Assembly (NCBI GenBank): GCA_910587545.1
Contig: CAJUMI010000087.1
Location: forward strand, 1 to 10,673
Direction of reading: 5' to 3'
Source: an uncultured Muribaculaceae bacterium
GTDB taxonomy: Bacteria; Bacteroidota; Bacteroidia; Bacteroidales; Muribaculaceae
Length of the DNA stretch: 10,673 nt
Part shown: positions 1-5,400 of the stretch, in pieces
Position numbering within the stretch: the stretch's first letter is position 1
Layout of the letters: every line of letters starts with the position of its first letter
Made by a program: the position numbers and the translations under genes
Notes under the pieces: model-generated
Databases searched by the model: none
What the model was told of the DNA's origin: nothing
What the model saw: only the letters and a program-made list of their open reading frames with translations

Positions 1-201
1 GGAAAAAGCGATTTTCAGAAGGTAAAAACGGCGCATCTTCGGGCTTTTGTACCCTAAGATTTGCAATCCGCTGAGCGGCAAGATGTTCTACGCACTGCAT
101 CGAAAGAAGAAATTACCGAATGGTATGAGCGCATACAATTATCGACAGCTTTTCCTTTTGATGATCATTCATTGGGTGATACGGAAGAAGTAACTTTGTA
201 G
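1..201 (+). pseudogene. Degenerate coding remnant, unrecognised
   Basis: No intact gene is visible. The frame that starts at base 1 is open to a TAA at 55-57, then open again to a TAG at 199-201. The second half has no ATG but gives a protein-like, acidic C-terminus (for example KEEITEWYERIQL, then FPFDDHSLGDTEE). A second frame (about 26-193) is also open and gives FGLLYPKICNPLSGK. Protein-like stretches split between frames suggest the 3' end of a gene broken by a frameshift or stop, continuing off the left edge. I do not recognise the family. It could be chance open frame, so confidence is low. Confidence 0.25.
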
Positions 202-260
202 GCGTAGTAACATAAGTAATAGCAATTCGGCATACTAGAAAAAGTACCAGCAGAAAAAAA

Positions 261-375
261 GTAGGGAGAAAACGAGCCAAAGTAGGGAGAAAATATGTTG
301 TGGTAGGGAGAAAATACCTATATTTGAAACAACTACGGCTATGAACAGAAACTGGAAGAATTGGTAGGGAGATAT
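261..375 (+). repeat. Iteron-like direct repeats (GTAGGGAGAAAA)
   Basis: The 12-mer GTAGGGAGAAAA occurs exactly at 261, 282 and 303, so successive copies are 21 bp apart, two helical turns. A fourth, shorter copy (GTAGGGAGATA) starts at 364, 61 bp further on. A poor copy (GTACCAGCAGAAAA) may sit at 244. Even spacing on one DNA face is typical of sites bound cooperatively by a plasmid or integrative-element initiator such as Rep_3/RepA, or by an autoregulating repressor. No initiator gene is in the window. The repeats are too short and too close together for a CRISPR array. The array is seen directly; the iteron role is inference. Confidence 0.55.
298..326 (+). promoter_or_regulatory. Candidate promoter within the iteron array
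   Basis: TATATTTG at 319-326 matches the Bacteroidetes -7 consensus TAnnTTTG. TTG at 298-300 lies 18 bp upstream as a partial -33 element, one base short of the usual 19-21 spacing. The third repeat copy (303-314) occupies the spacer, so a protein bound there should block transcription, a common autoregulatory layout. Only broken reading frames lie downstream, so the promoter may be a relic. Confidence 0.4.
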
Positions 376-481
376 AGGTCACTTGGAATAGACCAACAGC
401 GTGAGCTTATCGCCCGTGTGTCAGGATGAGTTTATCCGGCAGTTACTCTCCATCAATCCCGAAATTACGCATTTGGCATAG
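328..481 (+). pseudogene. Frameshifted gene fragment, possibly Fic-family N-terminus
   Basis: Two abutting frames give protein-like sequence but no usable gene. From 328 to 429 one frame reads YEQKLEELVGRYRSLGID, then QQRELIARVSG and a stop; it has no ATG. A second frame, read from about 392, gives QDEFIRQLLSINPEITHLA and stops at 479-481. The run LEELVxRYRSLGI resembles, from memory, the start of some Bacteroidales Fic-domain AMP-transferases. The Fic catalytic motif HPFxxGNGR is absent. The most likely reading is a small piece of a gene broken by deletion and frameshift. The fourth iteron-like copy falls inside the codons for VGRY, so it may be coincidence. Confidence 0.3.
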
Positions 482-521
482 GCAAATAGAGATAATCGCA
501 GTAATCTTTCGTTGCTCAATA

Positions 522-533
522 TATTATATAATA
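522..533. promoter_or_regulatory. 12-bp perfect palindrome, possible hip operator
   Basis: TATTATATAATA is a perfect palindrome ending 11 bp upstream of the -7 element at 545-552, in the -20 to -30 zone of that promoter. HipB-type antitoxins bind such dyads to repress their own operon. Its pure A/T composition makes a chance palindrome quite possible. Confidence 0.25.
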
Positions 534-544
534 AATATTTTTAC

Positions 545-552
545 TATCTTTG
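545..552 (+). promoter_or_regulatory. -7 element of the hipBA promoter
   Basis: TATCTTTG fits the Bacteroidetes -7 consensus TAnnTTTG. It lies 27 bp before the ATG at 580, so the leader would be about 20 nt. I see no TTTG at the expected 19-21 bp upstream; the nearest TTG (512-514) is 30 bp away. The -33 element is therefore weak or absent, as in many repressible promoters. Confidence 0.5.
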
Positions 553-579
553 CCGTATTAATAGTTAGATTGATTGAGT

Positions 580-780
580 ATGGCAAAGAACACTATGGGG
601 ACTAAGTTGCCCCGGAAACTGGAGCAGAAAATGGCTCTTATGGGCGAGCAGATTGCCCGTGTTCTTTATGCTCTGCAACTTGATGACGATCTTCTTTTGA
701 TTGCCAAAGAGGATACCCTCGGACGCAATCTTCAGGATTTGAGTCTCAAACACCGCCAACGAGCATCTAAAAAGGAATAA
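580..780 (+). CDS. HipB-like antitoxin lacking its helix-turn-helix
   Basis: This is a 66-residue protein placed exactly where the antitoxin of a hipBA operon belongs, 3 bp before hipA. The start (residues to about 20, LPRKLEQKMALMGEQI) and the end (VLYALQLDDDLLLIAKED, then LGRNLQDLSLKHRQRA) match what I recall of Bacteroidales Xre/HipB-like antitoxins of roughly 100-110 residues. In those proteins about 35-40 residues carrying the helix-turn-helix lie between MGEQI and the VLYALQLDDD stretch. Here the two join directly (MGEQI-ARVLYALQLDDD), so the DNA-binding domain appears to be missing through an in-frame deletion. ATG 580 is chosen; an in-frame TTG at 574 is the alternative. The product could still bind HipA but should not bind DNA. 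It may instead be a silent remnant. Family identity is from memory. Confidence 0.7.
   Translation: MAKNTMGTKLPRKLEQKMALMGEQIARVLYALQLDDDLLLIAKEDTLGRNLQDLSLKHRQRASKKE
771..776 (+). promoter_or_regulatory. Shine-Dalgarno for hipA
   Basis: AAAGGA, overlapping the last codons of the hipB-like gene, sits 7 nt before the ATG at 784. This supports that start and allows hipA to be translated independently of the damaged upstream gene. Shine-Dalgarno sequences are uncommon in this window. Confidence 0.45.
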
Positions 781-783
781 ACC

Positions 784-2034
784 ATGAAAAAACTTTTTGT
801 ATATGCCGATTTTGATTGGCTCGATACTCCCCACCTGATTGGGGAGCTTTCTTGTGACTCGGTGCGCGGCAACGAGACATACGGCTTTTCGTATGATAAA
901 GAATGGCTTGCCAAATATGGCGATGTTTTCCTAAGCGAGGATTTGCAAAACTTTACCGGCATCCAATACACCCGTCTGGAACGTGACATTTTTTCTTGTT
1001 TCTCGGATGCACTACCCGACCGTTGGGGACGCACATTGCTGAACCGTCGGGAGCAAATTGCAGCCACCGATGAAAAGAGAGCCGTGCGAAGATTGACGTC
1101 CTTCGATTATCTGATGGGAATTGACGATGCTTCGCGCATGGGCGGTTTTCGGTTTGCCGAATCTGCCGAAGGGAAATTCAGCAACTGTGAGGAAAGCCTT
1201 CGCGTACCGCCAATAGCGAATGTCAGAGAGTTGATGAATGCCGCACATGAGATTGAACTCAGTGAGGAAAAGCATCTATTGCCGTCAAAAAAATGGCTGG
1301 CGCAACTGTTGCGTCCGGGAACTTCTCTCGGTGGTGCCAGACCGAAAGCATCTGTAATTGATGAGGACGGGAGTCTGACTGTTGCCAAATTCCCTTCGCG
1401 CAAAGATGATTACGATGTCGCACAATGGGAACATTTCTGCCATGTGATGGGCCGAAAGGCAGGACTGAATGTTTCCGAGACACGAACAATCGACGGCGAG
1501 GATTATCATATCCTGCTTTCAAAACGCTTTGACAGAAACAGCGACGGCAGACGAATACATTTCGCTTCCGCATTGACGCTTCTCGGACTGACTGATGGTG
1601 ACAATGCTTCAACGGGCTTCGGTTATACTGATATTACCGATTTCATCATTCAGCACGGCAGCAATGTCGAGCAAAACTTAGAGGAACTATTTCGCCGCGT
1701 GGCATTTTATATCATCGTCGGTAACTCCGACGACCATTTCCGCAATCATGGTTTCCTTCTGACGCGTAAAGGTTGGGAACTTTCCCCGGCTTACGACATA
1801 AACCCCAGTCTCTCCGATAATCAGAGCCTGCTGATTAATCGCACCACAAGTGAATCCGATATTAATATACTGTTGGCATCAGCCGGAGATTATATGCTTT
1901 CACCGGAGAAAGCCAAGGGCATTATCACCGAAGTAATAGCCGCCATGAAATCATGGCGCACAGAAGCCCACAGACTCGGTCTGCCTCAGCGCGACATCGA
2001 CATGTTCGCACCACGATTCGATAAATGGGTATGA
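784..2034 (+). CDS. hipA: HipA-family serine/threonine kinase toxin
   Basis: A 416-residue HipA toxin, close to the usual full length. HipA kinases phosphorylate a cytoplasmic target (glutamyl-tRNA synthetase GltX for the E. coli protein) and induce growth arrest. Residues about 1-105 form the N-terminal HipA subdomain and about 175-400 the kinase core. Visible motifs are the glycine-rich loop GTSLGGARPK (179-188; S181 aligns with autophosphorylated Ser150 of E. coli HipA), the ATP-binding lysine in AKFPS (K202), the catalytic loop NSDDHFRN (314-321; D316, H318, N321) and the metal-binding aspartate in PAYDINP (D338). No frameshift or missing key residue is seen, so the enzyme should be active. 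It lies 3 bp after the hipB-like gene. The target in this organism cannot be read from sequence. Unlike hipBST systems, both subdomains are in one chain. Confidence 0.9.
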   Translation: MKKLFVYADFDWLDTPHLIGELSCDSVRGNETYGFSYDKEWLAKYGDVFLSEDLQNFTGIQYTRLERDIFSCFSDALPDRWGRTLLNRREQIAATDEKRAVRRLTSFDYLMGIDDASRMGGFRFAESAEGKFSNCEESLRVPPIANVRELMNAAHEIELSEEKHLLPSKKWLAQLLRPGTSLGGARPKASVIDEDGSLTVAKFPSRKDDYDVAQWEHFCHVMGRKAGLNVSETRTIDGEDYHILLSKRFDRNSDGRRIHFASALTLLGLTDGDNASTGFGYTDITDFIIQHGSNVEQNLEELFRRVAFYIIVGNSDDHFRNHGFLLTRKGWELSPAYDINPSLSDNQSLLINRTTSESDINILLASAGDYMLSPEKAKGIITEVIAAMKSWRTEAHRLGLPQRDIDMFAPRFDKWV

Positions 2035-2074
2035 ATGTACTTTAAGTGACGCACTACCAAGAAAGATTTATAAG

Positions 2075-2806
2075 ATGAATACACTCACAATCTTAAATAA
2101 ACGAATTTCATTTTGCCCGAATATTCGCACGAAATCATATCAGACAATTACATTGTTTGAAGCGCTGAATTCTATTCGCACTAATGTTTATGATGAGCAA
2201 ATCAAAAAAATCCGCAGGCTTTTACATAATGGCAGCGTTCAATCTTACAAATCTAAGAAAAAACAATTACCTTCGTATATATTTTCAGGCATAGCTTATG
2301 GCGACCGACACAAATTTGATATCAGTGGTTACACTTCGTTGATGGTTGTTGATATAGACAAATTGGAAAATCCTGAATTGACAAAAACACAATTAAAATT
2401 AGACCAGTACGTAATCTGCGTATGGACATCTCCCTCTGGATATGGATTAAAAGCACTTTTTTATTTAGATTATAAAACACCTATTAATGAAAATATCTGG
2501 ATTTTACACGAACATTGCGCATTCCCTCAGATTGACAACTATCTTTTATCCAAATATGGCATTCACATAGATAAGGCTGGAGCCGATATTGCAAGATTGT
2601 GCTTTGTATCTTCAGATTCTGAAATTCATCTTAAAAAGGATTTTCAGCCGTTTCCTGTGTATATCACACTTGATAAAAAACAAATATGGAAACTGCGCAC
2701 AAAGTATTACTATGGCAATAAATCGGTTCGCAACGCGATCTTAAATGAAAAACGAATTTCAAAATTAACTAATAATAATATATCGGATTTCACTGCGGCC
2801 CACTAA
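2075..2806 (+). CDS. BT4734-like (VirE_N) primase-like domain protein
   Basis: A 243-residue protein matching the BT4734-like N-terminal domain (VirE_N, PF08800), a family described as related to the palm domain of archaeo-eukaryotic primases. Landmarks are LPSYIFSG (65-72), the acidic strand MVVDIDKL (90-97; D93 and D95 as candidate metal ligands), SPSGYGLK (119-126) and GADIARLCFVSSD (169-181). In many relatives this domain is followed by a helicase/ATPase-like region; here the protein ends about 60 residues after the domain, so it is stand-alone or shortened. There is no signal peptide, so it is cytoplasmic. The gene is far richer in A/T than its neighbours (roughly one third G+C by eye), which suggests transfer. 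Such proteins are frequent on Bacteroidales mobile elements, fitting the iteron-like array upstream. No promoter of its own is evident; it starts 40 bp after hipA. Replication or repair activity is inference. Confidence 0.75.
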   Translation: MNTLTILNKRISFCPNIRTKSYQTITLFEALNSIRTNVYDEQIKKIRRLLHNGSVQSYKSKKKQLPSYIFSGIAYGDRHKFDISGYTSLMVVDIDKLENPELTKTQLKLDQYVICVWTSPSGYGLKALFYLDYKTPINENIWILHEHCAFPQIDNYLLSKYGIHIDKAGADIARLCFVSSDSEIHLKKDFQPFPVYITLDKKQIWKLRTKYYYGNKSVRNAILNEKRISKLTNNNISDFTAAH

Positions 2807-2839
2807 AAATGGTCAGCAGTGACTTATTTTGACTACTTA

Positions 2840-2871
2840 TTTGCAAATTAACATTAATCAATGTAACTTTA
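2840..2871 (+). promoter_or_regulatory. Promoter of the esterase gene
   Basis: TTTG at 2840-2843, a 20-bp spacer and TAACTTTA at 2864-2871 form a Bacteroidetes sigma-ABfr promoter with one mismatch in the -7 element. The predicted transcript starts near 2878, giving a leader of about 57 nt to the ATG at 2935. A perfect 10-bp palindrome, ATTTGCAAAT (2839-2848), overlaps the -33 element and could be an operator. Confidence 0.6.
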
Positions 2872-2934
2872 CCAAGTCAAATAATCCTTAGGGCTGCCTG
2901 ACACATACTCCCGGATAACCAAATAATCACAACA

Positions 2935-4128
2935 ATGAAAAAGTATATTATTTTAGCCGCAGTGGCTGTCGCATCGCTATTCGCCAACGCACAGCAGGCC
3001 CTATGGGGCGGATCACAGATTGTTTCGCCCGAGATCCATCCCGACAAGACGGTGACTTTCCGTATGGCAGCGCCGAAAGCTGTTAAAGTACAGATTACCG
3101 GCGACTTTCTTCCTACACAGAAAATGCAGACTCCCTATGGCGAGTTTGATGCCCTCGGCGTAGCCGATCTCATTGAAAAAGACGGGGTATGGGAATTTAC
3201 AACTCCCGAACCGTTGGCTCCCGAACTCTACAGCTACACTATGCTTGTCGACGGCCTCAAAATCAATGATCCATCCAACGTCCACCGCATCCGCGACGTG
3301 CAATCTGTCTCTGACGTATTTATCATTCCCGGCGAACGGGCCGACCTCTATTCAATCAACGACGTGCCCCACGGTACAGTATCGAAAATTTGGTATAACA
3401 GCCCGACACTCGGCATGGATCGCCGGCTAACCGTATACACTCCCGCGGGTTATGAGACAAGCGGCAAGCGTTATCCTGTATTCTATCTGCTCCACGGCAT
3501 GGGCGGCGACGAAAACGCATGGACCGAGCTCGGCCGTGCGTCACAGATCCTCGACAATCTCATTGCCCGTGGCGAAGCCGAACCGATGATCGTCGTGATG
3601 ACCAACGGAAACGCCGCTCTCCAGGCCGCACCCGGCGAATCAAGTCTCGGTTTTACCGCTCCCTCGATGGCTCTCCCCAAGACCATGGAAGGCAGTTTCG
3701 AGACCCACTTCCCCGAGGTCGTGAAATTTATCGACAAAAACTACCGCACGATCAAAAATAAGAAATCCCGCGCGATTGCAGGCCTTTCAATGGGCGGTTT
3801 CCACTCCATGCACATCTCAAAACAGTATCCCGACATGTTTGACTATGTAGGCCTGTTCTCGGCAGCCATCATGCCGGGCAAAGATGTCAAGAGTCCGATT
3901 TATGACGATTTCGACGGCAAACTCAAGTCTCAATTTGCCAAAAAGCCCGCCCTTTACTGGATTGGCATCGGAAACACAGACTTCCTCTATGAGGCCAACA
4001 AAGAATTCCGTAAAAAACTTGACGATAACGGATATAACTACACATATTATGAGACACCCCAGGGACATATATGGAAGAACTGGCGAATCTATCTGAGCGA
4101 ATTCGCTCCTTTACTTTTCAAGAAATAA
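2935..4128 (+). CDS. Secreted CE1-type esterase with N-terminal E-set domain
   Basis: A 397-residue esterase of the alpha/beta-hydrolase fold (Esterase D/feruloyl-esterase type, carbohydrate esterase family 1). It likely removes feruloyl, acetyl or similar acyl groups from plant or host polysaccharides in the periplasm or at the cell surface. Residues 1-19 are a signal peptide (MKKYIILAAV start, cleavage likely after ANA). Residues about 25-135 are an immunoglobulin-like E-set domain resembling the CBM48-like module of CE1 enzymes. The catalytic domain spans about 150-395, with HGMGG (187-191) near the oxyanion hole, the nucleophile elbow GLSMGG (283-288, S285) and H378 in GHIWKNW; D349 in GIGNTD is the probable acid. 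No lipobox cysteine follows the signal. It has its own promoter and is followed by a hairpin and a possible GH3 remnant. The exact substrate cannot be inferred. Confidence 0.85.
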   Translation: MKKYIILAAVAVASLFANAQQALWGGSQIVSPEIHPDKTVTFRMAAPKAVKVQITGDFLPTQKMQTPYGEFDALGVADLIEKDGVWEFTTPEPLAPELYSYTMLVDGLKINDPSNVHRIRDVQSVSDVFIIPGERADLYSINDVPHGTVSKIWYNSPTLGMDRRLTVYTPAGYETSGKRYPVFYLLHGMGGDENAWTELGRASQILDNLIARGEAEPMIVVMTNGNAALQAAPGESSLGFTAPSMALPKTMEGSFETHFPEVVKFIDKNYRTIKNKKSRAIAGLSMGGFHSMHISKQYPDMFDYVGLFSAAIMPGKDVKSPIYDDFDGKLKSQFAKKPALYWIGIGNTDFLYEANKEFRKKLDDNGYNYTYYETPQGHIWKNWRIYLSEFAPLLFKK

Positions 4129-4152
4129 AGAAGATAATAATCACTCTTTTCA

Positions 4153-4178
4153 GCAATGACGGCCAAAGCCGTCATTGC
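4153..4178 (+). terminator. Strong hairpin, probable terminator of the esterase gene
   Basis: GCAATGACGGC and its exact reverse complement (4168-4178) form an 11-bp stem with a 4-nt CAAA loop, 24 bp after the esterase stop. The sequence that follows (CTTTGCC) is only weakly T-rich, so intrinsic termination may be inefficient, or the hairpin may protect the 3' end of the message. Confidence 0.55.
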
Positions 4179-4450
4179 CTTTGCCATACCCGTAATATCG
4201 CGTGACCAGGCCATCGAACGAAAGGTCGAGGCGACCCCGTCAAAAATGACCCTTGACGAAAAGATAGGCCGGACGACCGAATTCGACATAGTTATGATCG
4301 CTCTCCGCGGTTCCCGGGGCGATGACACCGGCCGGCCCGGTAAAGACAAGATTGCGACATCGGTCGAGCATTAACATGGGCTACAGTGCGCCGTCCAACG
4401 GTCAGGACCGCACTCCGGCCTTAATCTTCCGGCCAACCGCATTGCAAAAC
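4156..4450 (+). pseudogene. Decayed fragment of a GH3 glycoside hydrolase
   Basis: A frame from ATG 4156 to a stop at 4372-4374 carries, at residues about 15-45, AIERKVEAT, then KMTLDEKIG and TTEFDI. This strongly resembles the mature N-terminus of family 3 beta-glucosidases (BglX type), where KVEATLxKMTLDEKIGQMTE is typical. The match fades after about 4300. A second frame resumes with SINMGYSAPSNGQDRTP (about 4361-4420), which may correspond to the family's VGSxLN region, implying a frameshift. The remaining roughly 700 residues, including the catalytic domain, are gone. The hairpin at 4153-4178 covers the start, so the open frame is probably not expressed. GH3 enzymes and CE1 esterases often sit together in polysaccharide-utilisation loci. 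The family call is from memory of motifs; the ends are approximate. Confidence 0.5.
4385..4414. other. Bulged inverted repeat
   Basis: AGTGCG (4385-4390) pairs with CGCACT (4409-4414), and GTCC (4393-4396) with GGAC (4405-4408). A CC bulge lies between the stems and the loop is 8 nt. No T-run follows, so it is not a standard terminator. It lies within the decayed gene fragment and may be fortuitous. I see nothing else in 4451-4590. Confidence 0.25.
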
Positions 4451-4596
4451 GACGCCTGGACAAGTCAGCAGACCCCGCAATGCGTGACCCGCCGAATACA
4501 CTCTCTGTCACATAAAAAACTCACAGGGTCCGACAAAAGAGGATCTGCTATGATTCAGAACTTGGAATATATCCGGCAATATTAAATTAATTAATT

Positions 4597-4627
4597 TTTG
4601 CAATTTAAGGGAATTTTTGTAATTTTG
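4597..4627 (+). promoter_or_regulatory. Promoter of the efflux operon
   Basis: TTTG at 4597-4600, a 19-bp spacer and TAATTTTG at 4620-4627 match the Bacteroidetes promoter consensus without mismatch. Transcription should start near 4634, leaving a leader of about 60 nt before ATG 4693. No other consensus promoter is evident between the five genes that follow, so this one probably drives them all. Confidence 0.75.
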
Positions 4628-4692
4628 TCGCGTCCATCAAAAAGACATACAGCTCAATCTACATTCTTTTACATAAAAGCATTATTAAAATC

Positions 4693-5397
4693 ATGATCAT
4701 CCGGTTAAAAGACATCAACAAGACCTACCCGGGAGTTGTTCCGCTTCATGTGCTCAAAGACATTAATCTCGACATCAATCGTGGTGAATTGGTGTCCATA
4801 ATGGGCGCGTCGGGCTCAGGCAAATCAACATTACTCAACATTCTCGGCATTCTAGACAATTATGACTCGGGAGAGTACTATCTCGACAATGTCCTGATCA
4901 AGGATCTGAGCGAAAATCGCGCTGCCGAACTGCGCAACCGCATGATCGGCTTCGTATTCCAATCATTCAATCTCATCAGCTACAAAAACGCCGTCGAAAA
5001 CGTCGCGCTTCCGCTGTTCTATCAGGGGGTGTCGCGCCGACAGCGCAACAAGCTCGCCATGGAACAGCTCGAGCGCATGGGACTGGCTGACCGCGCCCAC
5101 CATCTGCCGGGCGAACTGTCGGGCGGACAGAAACAGCGTGTGGCCATAGCCCGCGCACTTATCACCAAGCCCTCAATCATCCTGGCCGACGAGCCGACGG
5201 GAGCTCTCGACTCCACGACATCACACGACGTGATGGATCTATTCCGTCAGCTCAATTCCGAAGGTATGACTATCGTGATCGTGACCCACGACCCGGGTGT
5301 CGGCGCGGCGACCAACCGCATCATCAGGATCACCGACGGCATGATTTTGCCCGAAAACAAGATAATCACCAACCCGCAACCCCAAGCCGCAGACTGA
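4693..5397 (+). CDS. ABC transporter ATPase, MacB/LolD type
   Basis: A 234-residue nucleotide-binding subunit that hydrolyses ATP at the inner membrane to power the two downstream permeases. All ABC motifs are present: Walker A GASGSGKST (38-46), Q-loop Q90, signature LSGGQ (142-146), Walker B with catalytic glutamate in IILADEPTG (162-170, E167) and the switch histidine in VTHD (H199). Length and sequence fit the family-3.A.1.125/122 type (LolD, MacB and FtsE-like ATPases), which works with FtsX-fold permeases. It is encoded separately from the permease, unlike E. coli MacB where the two are fused. It is first in the operon, behind a consensus promoter, and the next gene begins 3 bp after its stop. 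The C-terminal tail beyond residue 222 is variable and not diagnostic. Confidence 0.92.
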   Translation: MIIRLKDINKTYPGVVPLHVLKDINLDINRGELVSIMGASGSGKSTLLNILGILDNYDSGEYYLDNVLIKDLSENRAAELRNRMIGFVFQSFNLISYKNAVENVALPLFYQGVSRRQRNKLAMEQLERMGLADRAHHLPGELSGGQKQRVAIARALITKPSIILADEPTGALDSTTSHDVMDLFRQLNSEGMTIVIVTHDPGVGAATNRIIRITDGMILPENKIITNPQPQAAD

Positions 5398-5400
5398 GCC

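Noticed and set aside
261..375. Possible CRISPR array
   Set aside because: Repeat units are only about 12 bp and the spaces about 9 bp; there are no cas genes. An iteron-like array fits better.
113..382. 89-codon minus-strand open frame with repeated FLPT motifs
   Set aside because: The FLPT repeats are simply the translation of the DNA repeats at 261-375, and the frame crosses sequence with better explanations on the plus strand. No family resemblance is seen.
4089..4349. 86-codon minus-strand open frame over the esterase 3' end
   Set aside because: It overlaps the end of the esterase and the hairpin, resembles nothing known to me, and the plus strand carries the GH3-like signal.
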